A stretch of DNA of 64,000 nt from Bdellovibrionales bacterium (GTDB taxonomy: Bacteria; Bdellovibrionota; UBA1018; CAIMNF01). This document shows positions 17,146 through 25,802 of this stretch, piece by piece. The position numbers and the translations under genes are program-made. The stretch is taken from assembly GCA_018266375.1 (NCBI GenBank), contig JAFEAO010000003.1, positions 65,578 through 129,577 of the forward strand. Reading direction: 5' to 3'. Numbering within the stretch: the first letter of the stretch is position 1; every line of letters begins with the position of its first letter. The notes below the pieces were generated by a model. The model saw only the letters and a list, made by a program, of their open reading frames with translations, did no database searches and had not been told where the DNA came from.

Positions 17146-17841
17146 TCAGATTCCGATGCGGGCGCAGGCGAGGAGTTGGTCGCGTTTTAAGATGTTAATC
17201 GCTCGGCCCTTTTGCTCAATCACGCCTTCGTCTTCAAGATCGGCCAGGCTGCGAATCACGGTCTCAGTTGTCGTTCCGGCCCATTCCGCGATTTCCTTGC
17301 GAGTCCAGTTTTTGTCCTCGAAGTTTTCGCGCAAAAAGAGGAGGGCTTCGGCAATCCGCTCGGACGCGGTCCGGCCAAGAATCCGCTGCATCCGGCTTTC
17401 CATCATTTTAAAGTCGTTCGAGAGCTGCACCAGAAATTTGAAGGCAAGATCCGGTTGCTCCTGAACGAGGTCCATAATCGTGGATTTCGGAATGAAACAG
17501 ACATCCGCGGCCTCGACCGCGATTGCGGAGCTTTGATAGGGCTCTTCCGTAAAGAGCGCGCGATATCCGATCATCGATCCAGAACTATAGACTTGAACGA
17601 TTTGAGACTTGCCTTCGGAATCCAAGTTTTCCAGCTTAATCGTGCCGTTTAGTACGCAAAAAATACCCGTCGCGGAGTTGCCCGCGTAAAAGAGGGTTTG
17701 TCCGGGCTTAAAATGCTGCTGGAACTTGGAGTTATCGATCACCGTGAGCGCTTCGTCGCCGACGACGCAAAGTAGACCCCGCGCGCGTCCTACGCAGTCC
17801 TTGCACTTTATCTGTGTGCTTTTTGTCGGGGGATTACTCAT
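17146..17841 (-). CDS. Crp/Fnr-family regulator with N-terminal cysteines
   Basis: A 231-residue regulator. Seen: Cys 13, 16 and 25 (CxxC then eight residues and Cys) at the N-terminus, a cyclic-nucleotide-type beta-barrel (about 35-140) with two further cysteines (IFCVLNG, DVCFIPK), and a winged helix with recognition helix TTTETVIRSL whose E-T-x-x-R resembles Fnr. Known: Fnr binds a 4Fe-4S cluster through four cysteines to sense oxygen. The spacing here differs from E. coli Fnr, so cluster binding is inferred. The ATG at 17841 is preferred over the TTG at 17853. Divergent from the cbb3 oxidase cluster, which it likely controls. Confidence 0.85.
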   Translation of the reverse strand: MSNPPTKSTQIKCKDCVGRARGLLCVVGDEALTVIDNSKFQQHFKPGQTLFYAGNSATGIFCVLNGTIKLENLDSEGKSQIVQVYSSGSMIGYRALFTEEPYQSSAIAVEAADVCFIPKSTIMDLVQEQPDLAFKFLVQLSNDFKMMESRMQRILGRTASERIAEALLFLRENFEDKNWTRKEIAEWAGTTTETVIRSLADLEDEGVIEQKGRAINILKRDQLLACARIGI

Positions 17842-17855
17842 ACTTGGCTTCAAGC

Positions 17856-17876
17856 GTCAAATATGACGAAGATCAT
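17856..17876. promoter_or_regulatory. Overlapping palindromes resembling an Fnr/Crp box
   Basis: GTCA-AATA-TGAC at 17856-17867 is a perfect palindrome. TGAC-GAAG-ATCA at 17864-17875 matches the inner bases of the Fnr consensus (TTGAT-4-ATCAA) at 7 of 10 positions. They lie between the divergent regulator (17841) and CBS gene (17968), suited to autoregulation or to control of the oxidase cluster. Confidence 0.4.
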
Positions 17877-17967
17877 GTTCATTATGTCCCCGATCATATC
17901 ACTCCGGACCGGGGATCGACTATCCTGTTCCTACAAAAAATCTTTCCAATTCTTTAGGAGAAGAAAA

Positions 17968-18375
17968 ATGAAGTCAATTCCGCAAGTTGTAAAATATATG
18001 ACCACCACCCCGCATTCGATCGGAGCGGAGCAGACGCTCAAAGTTGCAAGCGAGCTCATGAAAGTACATATGATTCGTCACTTGCCTGTACTGACGGCCG
18101 GCAAGATCACCGGAGTATTGAGCGATCGAGATATCAAGCTGGCCCTTTCGATTAGCGGTGTCGACGCCGACAAAACCCGGGTCGAGGAAATCGCTTCGAA
18201 TGAAGTGTTCCTCGTTCGTCCCGAAGCCAAGCTCGACGAAGTGGCGAAGTCGATGTCGGAAAAAAAGATCGGAAGCGTCCTCATCGTCGATCACAGCCAC
18301 CTGGTCGGCATCTTCACCACGACCGATGCGCTTCGGGCGCTCGATGATCTCCTTCAAACCCGTTTGAGCCACTAA
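17968..18375 (+). CDS. Two-CBS-domain protein
   Basis: A 135-residue protein made of a pair of CBS repeats (MTTTPHSIGAEQTLKVASEL and its second copy starting VFLVRPEAKLDEVA), which form a Bateman module that usually binds adenine nucleotides. AGGAGAA lies just before the ATG at 17968, which is why the longer frame from 17863 is not used. It stands first on the plus strand after the Fnr-like gene and 22 nt before ccoI, so it is probably co-expressed with the oxidase cluster and may sense energy state; that role is inferred. Confidence 0.88.
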   Translation: MKSIPQVVKYMTTTPHSIGAEQTLKVASELMKVHMIRHLPVLTAGKITGVLSDRDIKLALSISGVDADKTRVEEIASNEVFLVRPEAKLDEVAKSMSEKKIGSVLIVDHSHLVGIFTTTDALRALDDLLQTRLSH

Positions 18376-18397
18376 TTACCCTAATCCTAAGGACGCT

Positions 18398-20548
18398 ATG
18401 CAATCCGTACAGAAAGATTCCAAAGTCAGCACCCACTGCAGCGGAAAATACCTCGACTGGGACAAGTATCGATCAAAAGACGTCAAGCTTTACGTCGAAG
18501 GGGTTCACTGCACCGGATGCGTGGGTTTGCTCGAACGTCTCTCGATCGTCCAGCCCGCCGAGGTCGAACAATCGACCTTCAATCTCCCTCAGTCGACGCT
18601 CCGTCTGCGTTTGCGCCCCGGCGCGGCGCTTTCGAGAATCGCCGGGCAGATTGAAGAGTGGGGTTACGTCCCGCATTTGATCGAAGAGGAGTCCGATGCC
18701 GATCGGCAAGCCGCCAGGGAAAACCGCGCGCGGCTCATCGATATCGGCGTCGCGGGGGCGCTCGCCGGCAATATCATGTTGATGAGCATCCCGCTGTATT
18801 CGGGCGTGGACGGGAGCCTGCGGACGTTTTTCGAAGCGCTGTCCCTCGGCCTCGCGGTCCCGGCGGTGTTTTATTCGGGCCGCAGCTTTTTCAAAAACGT
18901 CGCCGCCGCCTGGGTGAACTCGACTTTCTCGATCGACGCTCCGATACTGCTTGCGATCTTGGTCGCGTTTTTCTATTCCTGCGTTTCGGTATTTCGCGGC
19001 ACGCACGAACTTTACTTTGACAGCTTGAGCGCGCTGATCTTTTTGCTCCTCTCGAGTCGCTATTATTTGGCGAGATTGCGCCGTTCATCGAAACTGTCGC
19101 TTGGAGTACTTGATTATTTTCAGGCCAAGGGAGACCGCGTGGTTGGCGACCGTTATCAGCCCGAGAGCGGGATGAAGCTGAGTTCGGACGGTGTTTTGCG
19201 TTTCGGTCAAATTGCGGTCGACTTTTCGCATTTCAGCGGCGAATCCGTTCCGGTATGGATCAAGCCGGGTGGAGAAGTATACGCGGGCACGCAAATCATC
19301 GAAGCGAGCGGGGACGCCGTGATTGAGGTGACCGCCGTCGGCGATCGCACCCGGATGGCCCAGATGCTTGAAAAGGTGCGCGAAGCTCAGGAGCGCCGTT
19401 CCGACACTCAGATTCAAGCCGACCGTTGGGCGAAATCGCTCCTCCGAGCCGTCACGACGGTGGCTTTCGCGTCGTTGGTTTATTTTGCCTGGAGAGGGCA
19501 TACCGCCGAAGGGATCAGGCGCGTTCTCGCGCTTTTGATCGTGACTTGCCCGTGCGCGCTCGCGCTCGCGACGCCGCTCGTGTTTTCGCGCGCGCTCCAA
19601 ATTTTGATTCGTCAGGGCTTGCTCGTAAAAGATCCGATCGCGCTCGACCGGGGTGCGAACGTGCGCAAAATTTTTTTCGATAAAACCGGCACACTGACCT
19701 GGGGCAAGCTCTCGGTCGTCGGCGGTTTGGAGTCAGCCGATTCCGAGACGCTCCGGCTTCTTTATTCGATGGTCACGCGCTCACGCCATCCGGTATCGCG
19801 CGCGATCGAAGCCGCTATCGTACGGATCGCCGAGAAGGACGACCGGTCGCCGGTTCGGAATCCCGAATCGTGGACTGAGTTCCGGGAGATGCCGGGCTTG
19901 GGGTTGAGCGCCTTCCGCGACGGCGGTGAGGAGTTCCGTCTCGTTCGTTCCGAAGACAATCAAACCACGTTTTCCGAGGTCGTATTCCAGAAAGGCGCCG
20001 TACGCGAAGAACTGCTCAGAGTTCGGCTCCAAGACCAGCTCCGTCCGAAATCCGCGAAAATCATCCGCGATCTGCAAATCAACCGTTACGGAACCGCTCT
20101 CGTTACTGGCGACCATGCTTGGCCTGCCCGCGAGGTCGCGAATCAAACCGGGATCAATTTCGTGTATTCGCAGAAAACACCCGAAGAAAAAGCCGAGATC
20201 GTGGAGCGTGGGCTGATGGTCGGAGACGGGTTGAACGACGCCCTCGCGCTGTCGAAAGCCCGGGTCAGTATCGCCGTTCAGGGCGGGATCGACGCGGCGA
20301 TTCAGTCGGCGCAGGTTTACTCGCTGAAGCCCGGAATCGAAACGGTTCCGGTTTTTCTCAGCATGTCGAAGCTCGTTCGCCGTACGCTGAAGCAAAATTT
20401 TATCTATAGCACCGCCTACAACCTCATCGGCGCGACTTTAAGCCTCTCGGGGTTCATGAGCCCGCTTCTCGCCGCCGTTTTAATGCCGATGTCGGCGACG
20501 ACCGTATTTGTTTGGACGCTCGCGCGCCTGAGGGAGAAGAACGCATGA
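18398..20548 (+). CDS. ccoI: Copper-transporting P1B ATPase for cbb3 oxidase assembly
   Basis: A 716-residue heavy-metal P-type ATPase. Seen: an N-terminal metal-binding domain with CTGC at 38-41, about eight membrane segments, the actuator motif SGES, the transmembrane copper motif CPC (about residue 385), the phosphorylation site DKTGT (about 428) and GDGLND (about 608). Known: CcoI/FixI exports copper to the periplasmic side for insertion into the CuB centre of cbb3 oxidase. Its position directly before ccoS, with an ATGA overlap, and ccoNO supports this assignment rather than general copper efflux. Confidence 0.93.
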   Translation: MQSVQKDSKVSTHCSGKYLDWDKYRSKDVKLYVEGVHCTGCVGLLERLSIVQPAEVEQSTFNLPQSTLRLRLRPGAALSRIAGQIEEWGYVPHLIEEESDADRQAARENRARLIDIGVAGALAGNIMLMSIPLYSGVDGSLRTFFEALSLGLAVPAVFYSGRSFFKNVAAAWVNSTFSIDAPILLAILVAFFYSCVSVFRGTHELYFDSLSALIFLLLSSRYYLARLRRSSKLSLGVLDYFQAKGDRVVGDRYQPESGMKLSSDGVLRFGQIAVDFSHFSGESVPVWIKPGGEVYAGTQIIEASGDAVIEVTAVGDRTRMAQMLEKVREAQERRSDTQIQADRWAKSLLRAVTTVAFASLVYFAWRGHTAEGIRRVLALLIVTCPCALALATPLVFSRALQILIRQGLLVKDPIALDRGANVRKIFFDKTGTLTWGKLSVVGGLESADSETLRLLYSMVTRSRHPVSRAIEAAIVRIAEKDDRSPVRNPESWTEFREMPGLGLSAFRDGGEEFRLVRSEDNQTTFSEVVFQKGAVREELLRVRLQDQLRPKSAKIIRDLQINRYGTALVTGDHAWPAREVANQTGINFVYSQKTPEEKAEIVERGLMVGDGLNDALALSKARVSIAVQGGIDAAIQSAQVYSLKPGIETVPVFLSMSKLVRRTLKQNFIYSTAYNLIGATLSLSGFMSPLLAAVLMPMSATTVFVWTLARLREKNA

Positions 20549-20742
20549 ACTTCGGGATGGAGATCGTCTGGTGGCTTGTTCCGGCGGCGCTCGCGATGGG
20601 TGCGGGATTCTTGATCGCCTTCATCTGGTCCGCGCGGAACGGCCAGTACGAAGATCTGGAAACGCCGGCGGTAAGGATTTTATTTGAAGAAGAATCGAAA
20701 AACAAGAAGGAGCAGATCGATGCAGCAGGTAGAACGCTTTAA
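20545..20742 (+). CDS. ccoS: cbb3-type oxidase assembly protein CcoS
   Basis: A 65-residue protein with one N-terminal membrane segment (WWLVPAALAMGAGFLIAFIW) followed by the typical SARNGQYEDLETPAVRIL, which matches the short CcoS/FixS family needed for cofactor insertion into cbb3 oxidase. The ATG overlaps the ccoI stop (ATGA) and the end overlaps ccoNO by 23 nt. Too short for many gene callers; an upstream in-frame ATG at 20512 lies inside ccoI and is not used. Confidence 0.9.
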   Translation: MNFGMEIVWWLVPAALAMGAGFLIAFIWSARNGQYEDLETPAVRILFEEESKNKKEQIDAAGRTL

Positions 20743-22843
20743 GTACGACGACGGGATCGTAAGGAAATTCACTATCGCGACGCTGGCGTGGGCGCTCGTC
20801 GCATTCCTCGCCGGGATTTACATCGCTTTCGAGATGGCCTACTACAAACTTAATTTCGGCGTGCCTTACATCACCTTCGGCCGCTTGAGGCCGCTGCATA
20901 CCAACGCCGCGGTTTTCGCGTTCGCCGGGAACGCCATCTTCGCCGGAATCTACTACTCGATGCAGAGGGTGCTCAAAACCCGGTTGTTTTCGGATAAGAT
21001 CAGCAAGTTCCACTTCTGGGGCTGGCAGCTGATCATCGTCTCGGCCGCGCTCACGCTGCCTTTCGGTTTTACTCAGGGCAAGGAGTACGCTGAACTCGAG
21101 TGGCCGATCGACATCGCGATTACGGTCGTGTGGGTCGCGTTCGGTTACAACATGATTCGCACAATTCTCCAGCGCCGGGTCAAGCACATCTATGTCGCGG
21201 TCTGGTTCTACATCGCGACTTTCGTCACGGTGGCGGTACTTCACGTCGTAAACTCCCTGTCGATCCCGTTCAGCTTGATCAAGAGCTATCCGGTTTACGC
21301 CGGGGTGAGCGATGCACTCGTGCAGTGGTGGTACGGGCACAACGCGGTCGCGTTTTTCCTGACGACTCCGTTTCTCGGGCTGATGTATTACTTCATTCCC
21401 AAGTCGGTCAACCGCCCGGTCTACTCTTACCGGCTGTCGGTCGTCCATTTTTGGACGCTTGTCTTTATCTATATTTGGGCGGGGCCTCACCACCTTCTCA
21501 ATACCGCCGTGCCGGATTGGGCGCAAACCGTGGGGATGGCGTTCAGCGTGATGCTTTGGATTCCGTCCTGGGGCGGGATGATCAACGGTCTCCTCACGAT
21601 TCGTGGGGCCTGGGACAAAGTTCGAACCGAACCGGTGGTGAAGTTCCTCGCGGTCGCGACTATCTTTTACGGCATGGCGACTTTCGAAGGGCCGCTTCTC
21701 GCGATCAAGAGCGTCAGTGAGATCGGGCATTATACCGATTGGATTATCGCTCACGTGCACTCGGGAGCGCTCGGTTGGAACGGTTTTCTCAGTTTTGGGA
21801 TGATTTACTACCTCGTGCCGAAGCTTTGGAACACCGAACTCTACTCGAAGCGCCTGGCGAACGTCCACTTCTGGGTTGGCACGCTTGGGATCCTTCTTTA
21901 CTTGATCGCGATTTACACCGCAGGGATTACGCAAGGTTTGATGCTTCGGGAGGTCAGCGATGCGGGAAGACTCGCGTATCCGGATTTCGTGTCGAGCGTC
22001 ACTCGCATCATTCCGCTGTATTGGATCCGCGGAGTCGGCGGTTTGTGTTACCTCGGCGGGTTTATCGTCATGCTCTACAACGTGCGTATGACCGTGAAGC
22101 TCGCGGCCAAAAATCCGGGTGACACCGAGGATGAAGCGGTTCCGTATCAAGCCAAGGAATCGACGGCGGACCCGCACGGCGGTTTCAGCCACCGTATCCT
22201 CGAAGCCGCCCCGATGGTCCTCACCGTGCTGGTGGTGGTCGCTATCGGAACCGGGTCGCTGATCTCGCTTGCGCCGATGTTTGCGAGCTCCTCGATCGTC
22301 GAGGCCAACTACAAGGCCCAGATGCTGAAACCCTACACCGCGCTCGAACTCGCCGGACGCGACATCTATGTGAGGGAGGGATGTTACACTTGCCACTCGC
22401 AAATGATCCGTAAGACCGTGAGCGACGTCCTCCGCTTCGGCAACCCGTCGACCATCGAGGAATCCGTGTTCGATCGTCCGTTTCAATGGGGTTCGCGCCG
22501 GATCGGCCCGGACTTGGCGCGCGTCGGTTCCAAATATCCCGATCTGTGGCACTACCGCCACATGATGAATCCGCAGGAGGTCGTCAACGGGTCGATCATG
22601 CCGTCGTACGGTTGGCTCTTCAAGGACAAGATCGATTACGCGATCTTGAACAAGAAGCTCGATGTGATGAAGTCGCTCGGGGTGCCGTATTCGGAAAATG
22701 ACGTCGAGACCGCAGAGGATCGAGCGCGGTCCGACGCCGCTAAAATCGCTGAAGGCCTGCGTGCCGATGGCGCTCAAGTCAAAGACGACTCCGAGATCCT
22801 CGCCCTGATTTCATATCTGCAACGTTTAGGAGGTGCGAAATGA
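20720..22843 (+). CDS. ccoNO: Fused cbb3 cytochrome c oxidase subunits I and II (CcoN-CcoO)
   Basis: A 707-residue fusion. The first 480 residues or so are CcoN, the heme b / heme b3 / CuB catalytic subunit with about 12 membrane segments and histidine ligands (LHTNAAVFAF, WYGHNAVAFFL, AGPHHLLN, IAHVHSGALGWNG). After a linker and one membrane segment comes CcoO, a membrane-anchored monoheme cytochrome c with CYTCH at 555-559 and Met ligand in IMPSYGWL. In most bacteria these are two genes; fused forms occur in a few lineages. AAGGAG precedes the ATG at 20720. It transfers electrons from CcoP to oxygen at the inner membrane under low oxygen. Confidence 0.95.
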   Translation: MQQVERFKYDDGIVRKFTIATLAWALVAFLAGIYIAFEMAYYKLNFGVPYITFGRLRPLHTNAAVFAFAGNAIFAGIYYSMQRVLKTRLFSDKISKFHFWGWQLIIVSAALTLPFGFTQGKEYAELEWPIDIAITVVWVAFGYNMIRTILQRRVKHIYVAVWFYIATFVTVAVLHVVNSLSIPFSLIKSYPVYAGVSDALVQWWYGHNAVAFFLTTPFLGLMYYFIPKSVNRPVYSYRLSVVHFWTLVFIYIWAGPHHLLNTAVPDWAQTVGMAFSVMLWIPSWGGMINGLLTIRGAWDKVRTEPVVKFLAVATIFYGMATFEGPLLAIKSVSEIGHYTDWIIAHVHSGALGWNGFLSFGMIYYLVPKLWNTELYSKRLANVHFWVGTLGILLYLIAIYTAGITQGLMLREVSDAGRLAYPDFVSSVTRIIPLYWIRGVGGLCYLGGFIVMLYNVRMTVKLAAKNPGDTEDEAVPYQAKESTADPHGGFSHRILEAAPMVLTVLVVVAIGTGSLISLAPMFASSSIVEANYKAQMLKPYTALELAGRDIYVREGCYTCHSQMIRKTVSDVLRFGNPSTIEESVFDRPFQWGSRRIGPDLARVGSKYPDLWHYRHMMNPQEVVNGSIMPSYGWLFKDKIDYAILNKKLDVMKSLGVPYSENDVETAEDRARSDAAKIAEGLRADGAQVKDDSEILALISYLQRLGGAK

Positions 22844-23025
22844 TCCGCGACGTATTGTCTCAATTGCATTGGAGTACGCTACCCATCGTGAGCATGCTGC
22901 TGTTCGCGTCGGTGTTCGTGGGAGCCGTCATCTGGGTTTACCGCAAAAACAGCAAGGCGATTTATGAAGAGGCGAGTCTGCTTCCGCTTGATCGTCCGAC
23001 CGTGAAAGGAGGCCACCATGAGTGA
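22840..23025 (+). CDS. ccoQ: cbb3 oxidase small subunit CcoQ
   Basis: A 61-residue protein with one central membrane segment (about 15-34) and a short polar tail ending in HHE. Its ATG overlaps the ccoNO stop (ATGA) and its end overlaps ccoP by 8 nt. Size, topology and position match CcoQ, which stabilises the oxidase complex. Confidence 0.85.
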   Translation: MIRDVLSQLHWSTLPIVSMLLFASVFVGAVIWVYRKNSKAIYEEASLLPLDRPTVKGGHHE

Positions 23026-23602
23026 TTCGAAGCAAGAGCCTGGCTTCGACGTTCCGTTGTCCGATCACGAGTACGACGGGATTCAGGAGTTCAACAATCC
23101 GGCGCCTTTTTGGTGGCAGCTGGCGTTTTATCTCTCGATCGTCTTTGCGATCGGCTACTACGCCTACTACGAAATCGGGATGGGCGAGAGTTCGGATCAG
23201 CGTATTACCGAGGCGATGTATAAGATCAAGCAAATTCAAAACGCCAATAAGCCGCAAGGCCCGGACGAAAAGGAGCTGAACGCCATGCTCGCGCAAGCCG
23301 AATCGGTCGATGCCGGTAAAGAGGTTTTCATATCGAAGTGCGCCGCGTGCCACGCGCCCGACGGTGGCGGATTGGTCGGCCCGAACTTGACCGATCAATA
23401 TTGGTTGCATGGAAAAGGCGGGATCAGCGATATCTATAAAGTCGTGCGCGACGGCGTCGCCGATAAAGGCATGCCGCCGTGGGGGCCGATTCTGAAAGAA
23501 ACGGAACTCAAATCGGTGGTGGTATTCGTAAAAAGCCTTGAAGGCCGCAAACCCGCCGCGCCGAAAGCCCCGCAAGGCGTCGACGTGACGCAGGAGAAGT
23601 GA
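23018..23602 (+). CDS. ccoP: cbb3 oxidase subunit III, short one-heme CcoP
   Basis: A 194-residue CcoP. Seen: an N-terminal stretch with the CcoP signature HEYDGIQEFNNPAPFWWQ, one membrane segment (about 33-52), then a single cytochrome c domain with CAACH (about residues 108-112) and the Met ligand in KGMPPWG. Known: standard CcoP has two heme c domains and about 300 residues; this one has only one CxxCH. AGGAGG lies just before the ATG. It should accept electrons from soluble cytochrome c and pass them to CcoO, with one heme fewer than usual. Confidence 0.93.
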   Translation: MSDSKQEPGFDVPLSDHEYDGIQEFNNPAPFWWQLAFYLSIVFAIGYYAYYEIGMGESSDQRITEAMYKIKQIQNANKPQGPDEKELNAMLAQAESVDAGKEVFISKCAACHAPDGGGLVGPNLTDQYWLHGKGGISDIYKVVRDGVADKGMPPWGPILKETELKSVVVFVKSLEGRKPAAPKAPQGVDVTQEK

Positions 23603-23603
23603 C

Positions 23604-24971
23604 GTGTATACGCCGCCGCCAGTAGTTCGAGACCGTTCGCCGACGACCGACGCCCGCGGAAAGCGGGTGAAGCTGTATCCGATGTCACTTGTCGGCGGGT
23701 ATTGGAATGCGCGGAGGAAATGGGCGCAGTGGCTGATGATCGCCGTCTACCTCGTGATTCCCTGGCTCAAGGTCAACGGGCATCCGCTGTTGCTCCTCGA
23801 TATCGAGCATCGGCGGTTTTCCATCTTCGGAGTTTTGTTTTTCGCGCATGAGGTGCCGAACTTAGTGTTCGTGACGATCTCGTTTCTCATGGTGATCGCG
23901 CTTGTGACCACGCTGTTCGGCCGTGTTTGGTGCGGGTGGGCTTGTCCGCAGACGGTTTTTATCGAACGGATTTTCCGTATGATCGAGCGGTGGATCATCG
24001 GTGATCACACGGCGCAAAAGCGGCTGGATCAACGTCCGTTGGATTTCAACAAAGCATTGCTCCTCGGCGCCAAGTGGTTCGCGTTTTTGATCCTTGCGCT
24101 GATCCTGAGCCACAGTTTTCTCGGCTATTTTGTCGGAGGAGAGGCCGCCTTCCGATATATGCTGTCGCCGCCCGCGAACCACTTGGATGCGTTTTTAGCG
24201 GTGATCGGGATGACCGGGATCGTGCTCTTTGATTTCGGTTGGTTCCGCGAACAGTTTTGCCTCATCGTTTGTCCCTACGGACGGATGCAGTCGGTGACGA
24301 TGGACGAGGGTTCTTTGTTCCTGGCTTACCGCAAAGAGCGGGACGATTGCATCGACTGCCTGAAGTGCGTGCGAGTGTGCCCGACCGGCATCGACGTGCG
24401 AAACGGCCTGCAAATGGAATGCATCGCTTGCACCGCTTGCGCCGACGCGTGCGATTCGGTGATGAGTAAGATCGGCAAGCCCCCGCATCTGGTGGGATAC
24501 GCCAGCCAGCAGACTCTTGCGGGCAAACCCAACAAGTATTTGCGTGGCCGCACCGTCGTCTATGGCGCGATATTGACGGCAGCGCTCGCGACGCTCGCGT
24601 TCCGTCTCTCCAGCCGGCAAGAGGTGCAAAGCGAGGTAGTTCGCGCCGTGGACGTTCCTTATCAGGTGGTGGAGCTCGGCGGTGTCCGCTACGTGATCAA
24701 CCATTTCAAGATGCGGTTTTACAACTTGGATTGGTCCGAGCATCAACTGAGTCTCGCGCTCGATGAAAACGAATCCAAACGAGGTGCGGAGTTCATTACG
24801 AGCCAGTCCGCCCCGATCCGCGTTCCTTCGGGTGAATTCGCGGAACAGCAGTTTTTCATGAAGCTCCCGCTCGACGAACTCAAAAAAAATCCCAACCTGC
24901 GTTTGCGTACTCAGTGGCTCGGGCGCGGCTCGGAAATGACGGAGGTCCATCTTGTTGGTCCAACTCAATGA
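23604..24971 (+). CDS. ccoG: cbb3 oxidase accessory ferredoxin-like protein CcoG
   Basis: A 455-residue membrane protein with a first part holding about five membrane segments and WCGWACPQ, two 4Fe-4S motifs (CIDCLKCVRVCP and CIACTACADACD) on the cytosolic side, then another membrane segment and a periplasmic immunoglobulin-like domain. Known: CcoG (FixG/RdxA) reduces Cu(II) to Cu(I) for delivery to the oxidase. The start is a GTG with AGGAG 7 nt upstream, 1 nt after the ccoP stop. The usual next gene, ccoH, is absent; the cluster ends here, facing lptB. Confidence 0.93.
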   Translation: MYTPPPVVRDRSPTTDARGKRVKLYPMSLVGGYWNARRKWAQWLMIAVYLVIPWLKVNGHPLLLLDIEHRRFSIFGVLFFAHEVPNLVFVTISFLMVIALVTTLFGRVWCGWACPQTVFIERIFRMIERWIIGDHTAQKRLDQRPLDFNKALLLGAKWFAFLILALILSHSFLGYFVGGEAAFRYMLSPPANHLDAFLAVIGMTGIVLFDFGWFREQFCLIVCPYGRMQSVTMDEGSLFLAYRKERDDCIDCLKCVRVCPTGIDVRNGLQMECIACTACADACDSVMSKIGKPPHLVGYASQQTLAGKPNKYLRGRTVVYGAILTAALATLAFRLSSRQEVQSEVVRAVDVPYQVVELGGVRYVINHFKMRFYNLDWSEHQLSLALDENESKRGAEFITSQSAPIRVPSGEFAEQQFFMKLPLDELKKNPNLRLRTQWLGRGSEMTEVHLVGPTQ

Positions 24972-25010
24972 TTGGCACACCGACGGCATGACCCTGTTGT
25001 CATGGCGGGA

Positions 25011-25802
25011 TTAAAACCGGAAGTTTTCGCCGAGGTATTTCTCTCGCGCTTTCGGCGAGTTGGCGATTTGCTCCGGCGTGCCCTGCTCGAAGATCACGCC
25101 CTCGGACAAGATGCAGCCCCAGTCGCAGATCGAGAGGGTCTCGCGTACGTTGTGGTCGGTGATGAGGACGCCGATCCCGCGTTGCTTCAACGAGAGAATC
25201 ATTTTTTGAATGTCCGCCACCGCGAGCGGGTCGACTCCGGCAAAGGGTTCGTCGAGTAAAATAAAGTGAGGGTTCAATGCGAGCGCACGAGCGACTTCCA
25301 CACGACGACGTTCACCGCCCGACAGAGTATAAGTTTGTTGATTGGAAACGTGGTTAAGCGCGAATTCATCAAGCAAATGTTGGAGACGGCGTTTGCGCTC
25401 GTCGGCCGAGAGGTGCATCGACTCGAGCGTCGCCATGATGTTTTCTTCGACGGTGAGCTTGCGGAACACCGACGGCTCCTGCGGCAAGTACGCAATCCCG
25501 GCACGAGCGCGCTCGTGCATCGCGAGTCCGGTAATATTGCGGTTATCGAGGTAGACGCTGCCTTCATCCGGTTCGACGAGGCCGGTGATCATATAGAAGG
25601 TCGTGGTCTTGCCGGCACCGTTCAAACCCAGGAGCCCGATGACTTGGCCAGACTCGACTTCGATGGAAACGCCTTTGACTACTGAGCGCTTTTTGTAAGC
25701 CTTCATCAGGTTGATCGCACGCAGACGTTTGCGTTCTCCCACCGGGAGAACGTTGTCCGACGTTTTATCGCTCGCGCTGGTGTTATCTGTGGTAGATGGC
25801 AT
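25011..25802 (-). CDS. lptB: Lipopolysaccharide export ATPase LptB
   Basis: A 263-residue ABC ATPase. Seen: Walker A GLNGAGKTT, Q-loop AYLPQEPSVF typical of LptB, signature LSGGERRR, Walker B FILLDEPFAGVDP and switch His in ITDHNVRET. Known: LptB powers removal of LPS from the inner membrane with LptFG and LptC. About 20 N-terminal residues beyond the usual family start are low-complexity (Ser/Thr/Asp). The gene overlaps the upstream lptC-like gene by 20 nt, so the two are translated together. LptF and LptG are not in the window. Confidence 0.95.
   Translation of the reverse strand: MPSTTDNTSASDKTSDNVLPVGERKRLRAINLMKAYKKRSVVKGVSIEVESGQVIGLLGLNGAGKTTTFYMITGLVEPDEGSVYLDNRNITGLAMHERARAGIAYLPQEPSVFRKLTVEENIMATLESMHLSADERKRRLQHLLDEFALNHVSNQQTYTLSGGERRRVEVARALALNPHFILLDEPFAGVDPLAVADIQKMILSLKQRGIGVLITDHNVRETLSICDWGCILSEGVIFEQGTPEQIANSPKAREKYLGENFRF

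Noticed and set aside
20621..22777. 718-codon open frame antisense to ccoNO
   Set aside because: Its translation is Arg/His/Asp-rich low-complexity without any domain, while the plus strand encodes an unmistakable CcoN-CcoO. It is a shadow of codon bias.
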